Origin: Deltaproteobacteria bacterium
GTDB taxonomy: Bacteria; Myxococcota_A; Polyangia; Haliangiales; Haliangiaceae
Reading direction: 5' to 3'
Assembly (NCBI GenBank): GCA_021413675.1
Contig: JAIOQA010000275.1
Span: 1 to 64,000 of the forward strand
Length of the DNA stretch: 64,000 bases
The notes under the pieces are model-generated. The model had not been told where the DNA came from and ran no database searches. It saw only the letters and a list, made by a program, of their open reading frames with translations. Below are positions 47,723 through 59,387 of this stretch, in pieces. The position numbers were made by a program, and so were the translations under genes. Numbering within the stretch: position 1 is the stretch's first letter; each line of letters opens with the position of its first letter.

Positions 47723-48274
47723 CTACAGCGCGCGAAAGCCGTGCGCGCCGGTGATGCCGCGCTCGGCGAAGTAGCGCCGCGCGGCGGCGGCGTGCAGCTC
47801 GAACGCGAAGATCTCGTCGAGGCCATCGGGCCCGACGATCACGCCGCGCTCGCTGACCTCGTGATTCTCGACCAGCGGGGGCAGGGCCTCGGTCACCGGC
47901 GCGGCGAGCGCGAATAGCAGCACGCGATCCGGGCGCGGCGCGGTCGACGTGAACCAGAACGGCGCGAGCGCCGCGGGGTCGATCGCGACGCCGGTCTCCT
48001 CGCGGACCTCGCGCGCGCCGCCGTGCTGCCAGGTCTCGTGCGCCTCGAGGAAGCCGCCGACCAGCGCGAGCTTGCCGATGCCCGGCGGGATCGCGCGCCG
48101 CACGGTCAGCAGCCCGAGGCGATCCTCCACGGCGATCGGCACGAGCGCGACCACGACCGGGATCGGGTTGGCCCAGATCGTCACGCCGCAGCTCGCGCAC
48201 GTGCGCGGGTAGGTGAGCGGCGCGGCGAAGGCGGCGCCGCAGAACGAACAGAACGCGTCGCGCATGCGCATCAT
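47723..48274 (-). CDS. NUDIX hydrolase with zinc ribbon (NudC-like domain order)
   Basis: 183 residues. The N-terminal zinc ribbon CSFCGAAFAAPLTYPRTC then CASCG has two CxxC pairs, followed by the NADH-pyrophosphatase-like linker ANPIPVVVALVPI. The Nudix box GGFLEAHETWQHGGAREVRE continues ETGV and obeys G-x5-E-x7-REU-x-EE-x-G-U. Shorter than full NudC (about 257 aa), it is more likely a nucleotide-sugar, NADH or dinucleotide hydrolase of the housecleaning type. It starts 7 nt after the kelch lipoprotein stop, so is probably co-transcribed. Confidence 0.88.
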   Translation of the reverse strand: MMRMRDAFCSFCGAAFAAPLTYPRTCASCGVTIWANPIPVVVALVPIAVEDRLGLLTVRRAIPPGIGKLALVGGFLEAHETWQHGGAREVREETGVAIDPAALAPFWFTSTAPRPDRVLLFALAAPVTEALPPLVENHEVSERGVIVGPDGLDEIFAFELHAAAARRYFAERGITGAHGFRAL

Positions 48275-48281
48275 CGAATCC

Positions 48282-50090
48282 TCACGGCTTGATCCGCGCG
48301 AGCACGCGGCACTCCGCGACCGGCGCGCCGCCGGCGGCGGTGCGCGCGACGTCGCCGGGCGTGCGACCGAGGCCGAGGTCCGCGACCGGATCGTCGTCGG
48401 TGCCGCGGGGCTCGAACAGCTCGGCGTCGGGGAGCGCGCGCAGCGTCCCCGCCGGATCGAGCGGCCCGCCCGGCGTGAGCCCGCCGGTCACCAGCACGGT
48501 GCCATCGGCCAGCCGCGTGAGGCGATGCCCGTAGCGCGCGAGCTGCATCGCACCGATCGCGATCCCCGGGCCGCCCGCGGATGGATAGCGCCACGCGCCG
48601 CCGAGCGCGCACGCCACGCCGCCGGTCGTGGTCGCGGTGTCGCCGCAGCCGGTGGTGTCGACCGCGGGATCGCCACCGGTCGCCAGCACGTCGCCGTCGG
48701 GGAGCGTCAGCGCCGCGGGATAGCCGCCGGCGGGCCCCTCGACCTCGGCCCCGGTCGCGGCGCCCGCGGCGATCGTGAGCTCGACCGTCGCCGGCGCGGC
48801 CACGGCCTGGGCGACGCCCATGTCGAGCGCGAACCCGCCGGCGATGACGATCGCGCCGCCGCCAGTGCGCGCCGCCGCGTGGAAGATGCGATGGCCGCCG
48901 ACTGACGCGAACGTCAGCGCCTGGGCGCTCGGCGCGGCCGGTAGCCCGCCGATCAGCTCGCCGGGCTCGCCGATCTGGCCGGTGACGTTGTGCAGCACGT
49001 CGCCGCCCCAGACCAGCGCGGTCGTGTCGTCGAGGGGCGTGACCGTCGCGCCGACCCGCGGCCGGCGCAGCGCGCCCGAGGCCGCCATCGCCCCACCGTA
49101 GAGATCGAAGCTGACCTCGGCGGTCCCGGCGTTGGTCCCGCCGACCTGGACCGCGCCGGTGCCCAGCGCCTCGGGCGCCGCGCCGAGCACGCGCGGCGGC
49201 AGATCGGGATCGATCGCGCGGCGCGTGAAGGTGCCGATCGCCGGCACGTAGTCGATGATCTCGCCCGGCGCGCCGCGCGCGGTCGCGGTCGGCGTCCAGC
49301 GGAACGCGCCGCCCGGGGTCAGGACCGGCGCGGCGCTGGGATCGCCGGTCGCGGTGATGCCGCCGACCAGCGCGATGTGGATCGTGCCGCCATCGGCGAT
49401 CGCGTAGGCCTGATGCATCGCCCGCGGCGCGAGCCCGGGGATCACCACCGGCGCGAACGTGTGGGTGGTCGGGTTGTACAGCTCCGTCGAGGCGGTGACG
49501 AACAACCCGGTCGATGGCGCGAACGGCGCGGCCAGGTCCGCGGTGTCGGCCGGCCCGAGGCCGCCGACCAGCAAGACCTCGCCGTTGGGCAAGAGCGTCG
49601 CCGAGTGGAACGCGCGCGGCCGGCCCGCGCGGCCCATCGCGCACGCGAAGCCATCGCTCGGCGCGATCGTCACCGCGACCTCGGCGTCATCGACGAGATC
49701 GATCGCGGTCGCCTGGCCGCGCGCCAGCACCGCCCCGGTCGCGTCGACATACTCGACGGTCAGATCGACGGGGGCGTCCTTGCCCGGGACATCGACCACC
49801 GGCGCCAGCCCGCCGTCGAGCGGCAGCACGACATCGCAGCGCAGCGCGGTCGCGTCGCGGAACGTGAGCCGCACCGCGGTCGCGCCGGTCACGCTCGGCG
49901 CGCCGGCGACCGGGCTCGCCGGGCACGCGCCATCGATCGCGGTCGGCAGGCCGATCATGCGATAGCGGATCGTGGCCAGCGGTCCGTGGTCGCACGCGCC
50001 CAGGAGCGCTCCAGCGACTGCGCTCAGCACTCCGAAATGGTTGCGGAATCGGCCTCGGGCGCGACCTAGTCGCCAGCTTGACGGGCCCAC
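48282..50090 (-). CDS. Kelch-like beta-propeller lipoprotein
   Basis: 602 residues from GTG 50090. The n-region is Arg-rich (SSWRLGRARGRFR), the h-region GVLSAVAGALLGAC gives a lipobox Cys. After a 120-residue N-domain come kelch-type blades: RAFHSATLLPNGEVLLVGGL, THTFAPVVIPGLAPRAMHQA, VSFDLYGGAMAASGALRRPR, AALTLPDGDVLATGGD and YGHRLTRLADGTVLVTGGLT. Such proteins are frequent surface lipoproteins of Myxococcota with unknown ligands. TACCCT lies 7 nt before GTG. Confidence 0.82.
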   Translation of the reverse strand: MGPSSWRLGRARGRFRNHFGVLSAVAGALLGACDHGPLATIRYRMIGLPTAIDGACPASPVAGAPSVTGATAVRLTFRDATALRCDVVLPLDGGLAPVVDVPGKDAPVDLTVEYVDATGAVLARGQATAIDLVDDAEVAVTIAPSDGFACAMGRAGRPRAFHSATLLPNGEVLLVGGLGPADTADLAAPFAPSTGLFVTASTELYNPTTHTFAPVVIPGLAPRAMHQAYAIADGGTIHIALVGGITATGDPSAAPVLTPGGAFRWTPTATARGAPGEIIDYVPAIGTFTRRAIDPDLPPRVLGAAPEALGTGAVQVGGTNAGTAEVSFDLYGGAMAASGALRRPRVGATVTPLDDTTALVWGGDVLHNVTGQIGEPGELIGGLPAAPSAQALTFASVGGHRIFHAAARTGGGAIVIAGGFALDMGVAQAVAAPATVELTIAAGAATGAEVEGPAGGYPAALTLPDGDVLATGGDPAVDTTGCGDTATTTGGVACALGGAWRYPSAGGPGIAIGAMQLARYGHRLTRLADGTVLVTGGLTPGGPLDPAGTLRALPDAELFEPRGTDDDPVADLGLGRTPGDVARTAAGGAPVAECRVLARIKP

Positions 50091-50177
50091 GAGCCGCAGG
50101 GTATCCCTTCGCACGCGCGGCGGCCAGTGCCTCGCGCACCCAGCGCCGCCCTGGCGCTTCGACAGCGGAGGCATCTC

Positions 50178-51353
50178 ATGCGTGACGTCGTCCTCGTCAG
50201 TGCCGCGCGCACCCCGATCGGCAGCTTCCTCGGCGCTCTCGCGCCCATCGCCGCCCCCAAGCTCGGCGCCGTCGCCATCAAGGCCGCGATCGAGCGCGCC
50301 GGCCTCGCGCCCGGCGACATCGGCCTCGCGTACATGGGCTGCGTGCTGCCCGCCGCCGTCGGCCAGGCCCCGGCCCGTCAGGCCGTGCTGTTCGCCGGGC
50401 TGCCCCAGGGCGTGCCCGCCGTCACCGTCAACAAGGTCTGCGGCTCCGGCCTCGAGGCCGTGATCCAGGCGGCCCGCGCGATCGCCGTCGGCGACGCCGA
50501 GATCGCGATCGCCGGCGGCATGGAGTCGATGTCGAACGCGCCGCACGCGATGCGCGGCCTGCGCAACGGCGTGAAGATGGGCCCGCTCGACTCGGTCGAC
50601 ACGATGGTCCACGACGGCCTCTGGGATCCGTACTCCAACCAGCACATGGGCAACTGCGCCGAGCTCTGCGCCAAGGAGCGCAACATCTCGCGCGCCGATC
50701 AGGACGCGTTCGCGGCCGAGAGCTACCGCCGCGCGCTCACCGCGCAGAAGGCCGGCGCGTTCGCCGCAGAGATCGCGCCGGTCGGCGTGCCCGGCAAGGG
50801 TGGCGAGGTCAAGGTCGACACCGACGAGGAGCCCGGCAAGGGCAACATCGAGAAGCTGCCCGGCCTGCGCACCGCGTTCGCCAAGGACGGCACGATCACC
50901 GCCGGCAACGCGTCGTCGATCAACGATGGTGCCGCCGCCGTGGTGCTGATGTCCGCCGACGAGGCCAAGCGCCGCGGCGTGAAGGTGCTCGCCCACCTGC
51001 GCGGCTGGGGCTACCACGCCCAGGCGCCCGAGTGGTTCACGACCGCGCCCGCGGTCGCGATCACCAACGCCGCCAAGAAGGTCGGCTGGGACCCGAAGAA
51101 CGTCGACCTCTGGGAGATCAACGAGGCGTTCTCGGTGGTGTCGATCGCCAACAACCAGCTGCTCGGCCTCGATCCCGCCAGGGTCAACGTGAACGGCGGC
51201 GCGGTCTCGCTCGGTCACCCGATCGGCGCCTCGGGCGCGCGCATCCTGACCACGCTCGTCTACGCGATGGCGGCCCGCGGCGCCAGGACCGGCGGCGCGT
51301 CGCTCTGCATCGGCGGCGGCGAAGGCATCGCGCTGCTCGTGGAGCGCCCGTGA
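50178..51353 (+). CDS. Acetyl-CoA C-acetyltransferase (thiolase)
   Basis: 391 residues. It cleaves or condenses acetoacetyl-CoA and acetyl-CoA. Active-site nucleophile Cys near 88 in VNKVCGSGLEAV, His in NGGAVSLGHPIGASGARI near 345, second Cys near 377 in SLCIGGGEG, and NEAFSVVSIANN. The length is typical of biosynthetic/degradative type II thiolases. GGAGG lies 6 nt before ATG. First gene of the acyl-CoA oxidation cluster; the next gene overlaps its stop by 4 nt. Confidence 0.94.
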   Translation: MRDVVLVSAARTPIGSFLGALAPIAAPKLGAVAIKAAIERAGLAPGDIGLAYMGCVLPAAVGQAPARQAVLFAGLPQGVPAVTVNKVCGSGLEAVIQAARAIAVGDAEIAIAGGMESMSNAPHAMRGLRNGVKMGPLDSVDTMVHDGLWDPYSNQHMGNCAELCAKERNISRADQDAFAAESYRRALTAQKAGAFAAEIAPVGVPGKGGEVKVDTDEEPGKGNIEKLPGLRTAFAKDGTITAGNASSINDGAAAVVLMSADEAKRRGVKVLAHLRGWGYHAQAPEWFTTAPAVAITNAAKKVGWDPKNVDLWEINEAFSVVSIANNQLLGLDPARVNVNGGAVSLGHPIGASGARILTTLVYAMAARGARTGGASLCIGGGEGIALLVERP

Positions 51354-52228
51354 CCGTGGCGACGATCGAGAAGCTCGGCGTCGTCGGCGGCGGCCAGATG
51401 GGGCAGGGCATCGCCCAGGTCGCGGCCCAGGCCGGCCTCGATGTCCTCCTGGTCGACATGACCCGCGCGCTCGCCGACAGCGCGGTCGCCAAGATCGGCA
51501 AGACCCTCGGCCGCCTGGTCGAGAAGGGCAAGCTCGACGCGGCGACCCGCGACGCGGTGGTCGCGCGCATCCACGCCGGCGACGATCACGCCGCGCTGGG
51601 CGATCGCGACATGATCATCGAGGCCGCGCCCGAGAACGAGGCGCTCAAGCTGCAGATGTTCGCGTCGCTGGGCCAGCACGCGCGGCCCGACGCGATCCTC
51701 GCGTCGAACACGTCGTCGATCTCGATCACCAAGCTCGCGGCCGCCTCGGGCCGCCCCGAGCGCGTGATCGGCATGCACTTCATGAACCCCGTCCCGCTGA
51801 TGAAGCTGGTCGAGATCGTGCGCGGCCTGCCGACCTCCGACGCGACGCTGGCGACGACCCTCGAGCTGGCCAAGCGGTTCGGCAAGACCACGATCGCCGC
51901 CCGCGACATCCCGGGCTTCATCGTCAACCGCATGCTGATCCCGCTGCTCAACGAGGCCTGCTACGGCCTCTACGAGGGCCTCGGCACCGCGGCCGACATC
52001 GACACCGGCGTCCGCCTCGGCCTCAACCACCCGATGGGCCCGCTCGAGCTGGCCGACCTCATCGGCCTCGACACCTGCCTGGCGATCGCCAACGTGCTGC
52101 ACTCCGAGCTCGGCGACGACAAGTACCGGCCGTGCCCGCTCCTGCGCCAGTACGTGGCCGCGGGCTGGGTCGGCAAGAAGGCCGGTCGCGGCTTCTACAC
52201 CTACGACGGCCAGGGTCAGCGGACCTGA
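51350..52228 (+). CDS. 3-hydroxybutyryl-CoA dehydrogenase
   Basis: 292 residues from GTG 51350 (GTGA overlap with thiolase, GGAG in front). NAD-binding GVVGGGQMGQGIAQVAAQAG, catalytic-region SNTSSISITKLAAAS, the His in GMHFMNPVPLMKLVEIV, and C-terminal domain signature DIPGFIVNRMLIPLLNEACY with NHPMGPLELADLIGLD. It oxidises (S)-3-hydroxybutyryl-CoA to acetoacetyl-CoA in the short-chain beta-oxidation cycle. Short form (no crotonase fusion), as in PaaH/Hbd. Confidence 0.94.
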   Translation: MTVATIEKLGVVGGGQMGQGIAQVAAQAGLDVLLVDMTRALADSAVAKIGKTLGRLVEKGKLDAATRDAVVARIHAGDDHAALGDRDMIIEAAPENEALKLQMFASLGQHARPDAILASNTSSISITKLAAASGRPERVIGMHFMNPVPLMKLVEIVRGLPTSDATLATTLELAKRFGKTTIAARDIPGFIVNRMLIPLLNEACYGLYEGLGTAADIDTGVRLGLNHPMGPLELADLIGLDTCLAIANVLHSELGDDKYRPCPLLRQYVAAGWVGKKAGRGFYTYDGQGQRT

Positions 52229-52273
52229 GCGCCTGCCGAGTGCTTCGATAACCACGTACGGAAGCGAGTCCAT

Positions 52274-53071
52274 ATGAGCTACTCCAGCCTCGAGACCGTC
52301 CGCGTCACTGTCGAATGCCCGCTCGCGATCGTGACGATCGCCCGCGAGGCCCAGCGCAACGCGCTGTCGTCGAAGGTCATCGCCGAGCTGACCCAGGTCG
52401 CCGGCGAGCTCGAGATCTCCGACGACGTCCGCGTCGTCGCGGTGACCGGCGCGGGCGACAAGGCGTTCGTCGCTGGCGCCGACATCGCCGAGATGGCCGA
52501 GCTCACGCCGCTCCAGGCCCAGGCGTTCGCCGAGATGGGCGGCAACCTGGGCCAGGCGATCGAGGGCTCGCGGCTGCCGTGGATCGCGGCGGTCAACGGC
52601 TTCGCGCTCGGCGGCGGCTGCGAGCTGGCGCTGTGCTGCGACTTCATCTACGCCGCCGACACCGCGAAGCTCGGCCAACCCGAGGTCAAGCTCGGGGTCA
52701 TCCCGGGCTTCGGCGGCACCCAGCGGCTCGCGCGCCGGGTCGGCGTCGCCAAGGCCAAGGAGCTGTGCATGACCGGCGACATGGTGGATGCCGCCACCGC
52801 GCTGCGCATCGGCCTGGTCGATCAGGTCGTGCCCAAGGCCGAGCTCATGGCCACGGTCGCGGCCACCGCCGGGCGCATCGCCGCGAACGGCCCGCTCGCG
52901 GTCGCCGAGGTCAAGCGCCTCATCCACCAGGGCCAGTCGACCAGCCTCGAGGCGTCGATCGCCCTCGAGCAGCGCAGCTTCGGCCTCCTGTTCGCCACCG
53001 CCGATCAGCGCGAAGGCATGGCCGCGTTCCTGTCGAAGCCGCCGCGCGCGGCCGGGTTCAAGGGCCGCTAG
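52274..53071 (+). CDS. Enoyl-CoA hydratase (crotonase)
   Basis: 265 residues. Oxyanion hole and catalytic Glu region FALGGGCELALCCDFIYAAD (Glu near 117) and second catalytic Glu in GQPEVKLGVIPGFGGTQRL (near 137); ADIAEM substrate loop GADIAEMAELTPL. It hydrates crotonyl-CoA to 3-hydroxybutyryl-CoA. It lies between the dehydrogenase and an acyl-CoA dehydrogenase, completing a C4 cycle. The start is preceded by GGAAGCGAG at some distance. Confidence 0.94.
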   Translation: MSYSSLETVRVTVECPLAIVTIAREAQRNALSSKVIAELTQVAGELEISDDVRVVAVTGAGDKAFVAGADIAEMAELTPLQAQAFAEMGGNLGQAIEGSRLPWIAAVNGFALGGGCELALCCDFIYAADTAKLGQPEVKLGVIPGFGGTQRLARRVGVAKAKELCMTGDMVDAATALRIGLVDQVVPKAELMATVAATAGRIAANGPLAVAEVKRLIHQGQSTSLEASIALEQRSFGLLFATADQREGMAAFLSKPPRAAGFKGR

Positions 53072-53119
53072 CTCTCCGCTTCCTCTCTCTCCGACGCCAC
53101 TCTCGCCAAGGACACTGCC

Positions 53120-54268
<1,149 letters not shown>

Positions 54269-54270
54269 TC

Positions 54271-54309
54271 CCGGCGAACGGGGCACGCTCCACGGGCCGG
54301 GTTCGCCGG
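54271..54309 (+). terminator. Inverted repeat after acyl-CoA dehydrogenase gene
   Basis: CCGGCGAAC (54271-54279) is the exact complement of GTTCGCCGG (54301-54309), with a 21-nt loop and no T-run. It could be an attenuator or RNA-processing site that lowers expression of the downstream lipoprotein genes. Confidence 0.4.
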
Positions 54310-54323
54310 CGAGGAGGCAGGCG

Positions 54324-54800
54324 ATGGCGATCACGATGACCACGACCACCCGCAGTCACACGCGCACGCTCTGGTGCGCCGCCGCGCTCGCCGTGATGGC
54401 GGCGTGCGGCGGCCACAAGGCGGCCGCGACCACGCCGTCGGGCGAGGGCGAGGGCGAGGGCGGCGAGACCGCGGGCGAGGACACCGGCGACACCGGCATG
54501 ATCCCGCCCGAGGTCCTCGACGGCATCACCGAGACCCTCGACCGCAAGCGCACGATCGTCGCGCGCTGTCTGTCGGACGCGGTCCTCGCGGGCACCGCAC
54601 CCAAGAACGCGCGCGGCAAGATCGCGCTCGAGTTCGTCGTCGACACGAGCGGCCACGCCAAGAACGTCAAGATCGTGAAGTCGACGGTCAAGTCCGAGGC
54701 CGTCGACCAGTGCGTGGCGGGCAAGGTCTCCGAGATGTCGTTCCCCGAGCCCCCCAAGGACCTGGACTGGTCGTACACCTATGCCTTTGATTCGAACTGA
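54324..54800 (+). CDS. AgmX/PglI-like lipoprotein
   Basis: 158 residues. Lipobox AAALAVMAAC, an acidic Gly/Glu linker (GEGEGEGGETAGEDTGD), then a compact domain: RTIVARCLSDAVLAGTAPKN, GKIALEFVVDTSGHAKNVKI, VDQCVAGKVSEMSFPEPPKD. The Cys pair and the G-x-V-D-x-S-G/P-x2-V pattern match the C-terminal domain of AgmX/PglI (TonB-C-like) gliding-associated proteins. GGAGG lies 6 nt before ATG. It sits inside an otherwise metabolic operon; the next gene overlaps it by 20 nt. Confidence 0.75.
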   Translation: MAITMTTTTRSHTRTLWCAAALAVMAACGGHKAAATTPSGEGEGEGGETAGEDTGDTGMIPPEVLDGITETLDRKRTIVARCLSDAVLAGTAPKNARGKIALEFVVDTSGHAKNVKIVKSTVKSEAVDQCVAGKVSEMSFPEPPKDLDWSYTYAFDSN

Positions 54801-55545
54801 TCTCCTGATCGCTGGCGTGCTGCTCGCCGCGTGCGGCGGCAAGCAGGCGGCGGCGCCGGTCGCCGTCGCGACCCCGCCCGACGCCCGCGTGATCGACGAG
54901 GACGACGGCGAGGACAGCGACGACGACGGCTTCGAGCTCGCCGGCACCAAGGGCCACCTCGACCCGGCCCAGGTCCAGGCCGCGCTCGCGCCGCACACCG
55001 CGGATCTCGAGCGCTGCTACACCGGCCAGGTCGGCAAGCGCCGCTGGCTCGGCGGCAAGGTCGAGCTCAAGTGGCAGGTCGCCGCCGACGGCGCGATCAC
55101 CGCGGTCCAGGTCGCGACCTCGGACCTCGGCGCGTGGTCGATCGAGAAGTGCCTGCTCGACATCGCCCATAGCCTCGAGCTACCGAAGCCCAAGGGCGGC
55201 GCCGCCGACTTCTCGATCCCGCTCGAGTTCTCGGCCAAGGGCGCGGTCGCGTGGTGGGACGAGGACACCGGCCAGAGCGCGGTGAAGTCGCAGCTCGCCG
55301 CGCTCGACAAGTGCGAGAAGAAGCACCCGGCGCCGCGCGAGGTGGTGGTCACCGCGTACGTCGGCACCCGCGGCATGGTGCAGTCGGTCGGGTTCGCCTC
55401 GAACGCCGACGCGACGCCCGCCGCGGGCGGCGAGCCGATCGGCGCCGACTGGGCCGAGTGCGCCGCCGCCGCGATCACGAGCTGGCAGCTGCCGGATCCG
55501 CGCGGCCAGATCGCCAAGCTCTCGTTCCGCTATCCTGCACCCTGA
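54781..55545 (+). CDS. Lipoprotein with two AgmX/PglI-like domains
   Basis: 254 residues. ATG lies inside the previous gene (20-nt overlap). Short signal DLLIAGVLLAAC, acidic linker DEDDGEDSDDDGFE, then HTADLERCYTGQVGKRRWLG, GKVELKWQVAADGAITAVQV, IEKCLLDIAHSLELPKPKGG (first domain) and LAALDKCEKKHPAPREVVVT, GMVQSVGFASNAD, WAECAAAAITSWQLPDPRGQ (second). Each carries the paired Cys of the family. It is probably a duplication of the single-domain lipoprotein upstream. The function is unknown. Confidence 0.75.
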   Translation: MPLIRTDLLIAGVLLAACGGKQAAAPVAVATPPDARVIDEDDGEDSDDDGFELAGTKGHLDPAQVQAALAPHTADLERCYTGQVGKRRWLGGKVELKWQVAADGAITAVQVATSDLGAWSIEKCLLDIAHSLELPKPKGGAADFSIPLEFSAKGAVAWWDEDTGQSAVKSQLAALDKCEKKHPAPREVVVTAYVGTRGMVQSVGFASNADATPAAGGEPIGADWAECAAAAITSWQLPDPRGQIAKLSFRYPAP

Positions 55546-55566
55546 CCCGCGACCGACCGATCCCTC

Positions 55567-56712
<1,146 letters not shown>

Positions 56713-56724
56713 CGAGGAGCCGTC

Positions 56725-57135
56725 ATGTCTCGCAAGATCCGCATCCTGGTGGCCAAGCCCGGCCTCGACGGTCACGACCGCGGCGCCAAGGTCGTCGCGC
56801 GCGCGCTCGCCGACGCCGGCTACGAGGTGGTCTACACCGGCCTGCATCAGACGCCGGACATGATCGCCGCCGCGGCGCTGCAGGAGGCCGTCGACGCGGT
56901 CGGGCTCTCGATCATGTCGGGCGCGCACATGACGCTGTTCCCGGCGGTGATCGACGCGCTCCGCGCGCGCGGCGCCGGCGACATCTGCGTGTTCGGCGGC
57001 GGCATCATCCCGAAGGACGATCTCGCCAAGCTGCACGAACTCGGGGTCGCGAAGATCTTCACGCCCGGCGCGAGCACGCAGGAGATCGTCGACTGGGTCG
57101 AGGCGGTCCTGCGCCCGCGCCTGGACGCCGCGTGA
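56725..57135 (+). CDS. Methylmalonyl-CoA mutase, cobalamin-binding subunit
   Basis: 136 residues, stand-alone B12 domain. [18 protein letters not shown] carries the D-x-H-x-x-G motif whose His coordinates cobalt; [12 protein letters not shown] and [10 protein letters not shown] complete the site; C-terminal [11 protein letters not shown]. It is the small partner of the 538-aa catalytic subunit encoded at 62339 on the other strand, as in archaeal-type two-subunit mutases. GAGGAG precedes ATG. The following lipoprotein overlaps by 4 nt (GTGA). Confidence 0.94.
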   Translation: MSRKIRILVAKPGLDGHDRGAKVVARALADAGYEVVYTGLHQTPDMIAAAALQEAVDAVGLSIMSGAHMTLFPAVIDALRARGAGDICVFGGGIIPKDDLAKLHELGVAKIFTPGASTQEIVDWVEAVLRPRLDAA

Positions 57136-58331
57136 GGCGCGCCGCGCTCCTCGCCGCCGCGCTCGCCGCGTGCGGGCACCACGCGCCGCCGGTCGCCACC
57201 GGATCCGGATCGGGCTCGAGCGGGCCGTCGCCGCGCGACGAGCTGGTCGGCGATGGCAAGGCCGGGGAGGCCGCGGACGAGGCGATCGCCGAGGAGAAGC
57301 GGCTCGCCGTGATCGAGGGCGCGATGAACGCGCTCGCGCCGGTCGCCAGCCAGTGCTGGGCGGCGGCCGCCGCCGACGACTACCACCTCGCAGGCACGGT
57401 CGAGATGCTGATCGCGTTCGACGATCAGGGCCGGGCCTCGGCGAAGGCCACCAAGGACACCGCCAACGATCCGGTGCTCACCGACTGCCTGACCCGCGTG
57501 CTGACCGCGTACGCGTGGCCGCGCGATCGCATGGCCGGGCAGGCGGTGCAGCTGCCGTTCGCGTTCACCGCGCCGCACGGCCAGAACACGATCGATCGGC
57601 GCCTGGTGCCGAAGGCCGGGCAGGGCGCGCAGCTGCAGGTGCTGCTCGATCAGACCAACAGCGGCGACGCCGCCGCGTCGATGATCGAGGCGGCGATCGA
57701 TCCGGGCAAGGCGCTCGAGCTCGCGACCGCGACCCGCGACGAGGTCTGGGTGTTCCTCGATCCCGCGCAGGTCAGCGGCGCGACCGGCGCGCTGACCAAG
57801 GTCGGCGCGCTCGACCTCGCGTACGTGGCCAAGGGCCGCACCCGCCGCGTGGTCGCGCCCGACGCGGCCGGCGCGCGCGTCGTGATCCTCGCGGTCCCCG
57901 GCGGTGGCGAGGACGCCGCGCGCGGCGGATCGCTGCCCGCGACCGCGCAGGTCGCCTGGCCCAAGGGCGCGAAGGGCCCCGAGATCAAGCTGCGCGCGAA
58001 GGCCACGCGCTACCCGCGCACCGGCGGTGCGACGACGATCCTGCTCGAGAGCGCGGCCGGCAAGCCGGTCGCGGCCTCGGCGGGCTACCTCGAGATCGCC
58101 GCGGGCGCCGCGGTGCCGGAGCACCAGCACGAGCACGAGGCCGAGCTGCTCTACGTGCTGTCGGGCTCGGGCACGATGATCGTCGATGGCGTGACCTTGC
58201 CGGTCGGGCCGACCATGGTCGTCCAGATCCCCGCGGGCGTGCCGCACTCGTTCACCGCCGCCGAGGCGGTCACCGCGCTGCAGTTCTACACGCCGCCCGG
58301 CCCCGAGCAGCGCTTCAAGAAGGCCAAGTGA
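57132..58331 (+). CDS. Lipoprotein with AgmX-like region and C-terminal cupin
   Basis: 399 residues from GTG overlapping the previous stop. Lipobox LLAAALAAC. About 45-145 resembles the AgmX/PglI fold ([38 protein letters not shown]). A cupin-like middle region follows. The last 100 residues form a canonical cupin: [20 protein letters not shown] then [16 protein letters not shown], with the His-His-Glu-His metal set. Its place between the mutase B12 subunit and MeaB is odd for an envelope protein; translational coupling (GTGA before, TGATG after) suggests it is a regular member of the operon. Confidence 0.78.
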   Translation: MRRAALLAAALAACGHHAPPVATGSGSGSSGPSPRDELVGDGKAGEAADEAIAEEKRLAVIEGAMNALAPVASQCWAAAAADDYHLAGTVEMLIAFDDQGRASAKATKDTANDPVLTDCLTRVLTAYAWPRDRMAGQAVQLPFAFTAPHGQNTIDRRLVPKAGQGAQLQVLLDQTNSGDAAASMIEAAIDPGKALELATATRDEVWVFLDPAQVSGATGALTKVGALDLAYVAKGRTRRVVAPDAAGARVVILAVPGGGEDAARGGSLPATAQVAWPKGAKGPEIKLRAKATRYPRTGGATTILLESAAGKPVAASAGYLEIAAGAAVPEHQHEHEAELLYVLSGSGTMIVDGVTLPVGPTMVVQIPAGVPHSFTAAEAVTALQFYTPPGPEQRFKKAK

Positions 58332-59287
58332 TGTCCGACCTCGAAGGCCTCGTCGCCGCGGTCCGCGCTGGCGAGCAGCGCGCAGGCGCGCGCCTCATGC
58401 GCGACCTCGACGATCGCCAGCCGCGCGCGCTCGAGGCGTTGCGCGCGCTGCACCCGTTCACCGGGCGCGCCTACGTCACCGGCGTCACCGGCAACCCTGG
58501 CGCCGGCAAGTCCACCGTCGTCGACGCGCTGATCGCGCACTACCGCGCCACCGGCGCGCGGGTCGGCGTGGTCTGCGTCGATCCGACCTCGCCGTTCACC
58601 GGCGGCGCGATCCTCGGCGATCGCATCCGCATGCAGCGGCACGCGCTCGATCCGGGCGTGTTCATCCGCAGCCTCGCGACCCGCGGCCATCTCGGGGGCC
58701 TGTCGCGCTCGACCTTCGATGTCGTCGCGGTGCTCGACGCGATGGGCTACGACCGCATCCTGGTCGAGACCGTGGGCGTGGGCCAGGACGAGGTCGAGGT
58801 CATGCGGTCGGCGCACACCACGGTGGTCGTGACCGTGCCCGGCCTCGGCGACGACATCCAGGCGATCAAGGCCGGCATCCTCGAGATCGCCGATGTGCTG
58901 TGCGTCAACAAGAGCGATCGCGAGGGCGCGGATCGCACGGTCCGCGATCTGCTGCACATGCTCGACCTGCGGCCCGACGGCGATCGCAAGGGCGTCGAGA
59001 TCGTGAACACGGTCGCGACCCGCGGGCTGGCCGAGGGCTCGGGCATCGCCGAGCTGGCGGCCGCGATCGAGCGCCACCGCGCGCTCGCCTGGGACGGCGA
59101 GCCGGGCAAGGCGCGGGCGCTGAAGCGGGCCGCGGCCCAGGTCGCGGAGTTGGTGCGGGCGCTGCTCGCGGATCGCGCGGCGGCGGCGCTGGCGGCCGGC
59201 GGCGGCCTCGAGGCGGCGGCGCTCGCCGTGGCCGAACGTCGCCAGGATCCCTACACCACGGCCCAGGCGATCGTCGACGCGATGTAG
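58331..59287 (+). CDS. meaB: Methylmalonyl-CoA mutase-associated G-protein chaperone (MeaB/MMAA)
   Basis: 318 residues. P-loop GNPGAGKSTVVDALI near 54, DPTSPFTGGAILGDRIRMQR, FIRSLATRGHLGGLSRST (switch regions), ETVGVGQDEVEV and NKSDREGAD (base specificity NKxD). It gates cofactor loading and protects the mutase from inactivation using GTP. The ATG overlaps the preceding stop by one base. Last gene of the acyl-CoA cluster. Confidence 0.95.
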   Translation: MSDLEGLVAAVRAGEQRAGARLMRDLDDRQPRALEALRALHPFTGRAYVTGVTGNPGAGKSTVVDALIAHYRATGARVGVVCVDPTSPFTGGAILGDRIRMQRHALDPGVFIRSLATRGHLGGLSRSTFDVVAVLDAMGYDRILVETVGVGQDEVEVMRSAHTTVVVTVPGLGDDIQAIKAGILEIADVLCVNKSDREGADRTVRDLLHMLDLRPDGDRKGVEIVNTVATRGLAEGSGIAELAAAIERHRALAWDGEPGKARALKRAAAQVAELVRALLADRAAAALAAGGGLEAAALAVAERRQDPYTTAQAIVDAM

Positions 59288-59344
59288 CGCGGGTCACGCG
59301 GACTGTCGACGAACGGCGGCCGGACGATGCTACGCTGGCAGGTA

Positions 59345-59363
59345 CTCCGATCGTTCATCGGAG
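59345..59363 (+). promoter_or_regulatory. Small hairpin in the 5' leader of the lipoprotein gene
   Basis: CTCCGAT (59345-59351) and ATCGGAG (59357-59363) flank CGTTC. It lies after a TACGCT -10-like box and before GGAG, so it is probably within the mRNA leader. No riboswitch class was recognised. Confidence 0.3.
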
Positions 59364-59387
59364 CCCTAGCCTGGAGTTGTCCTACTC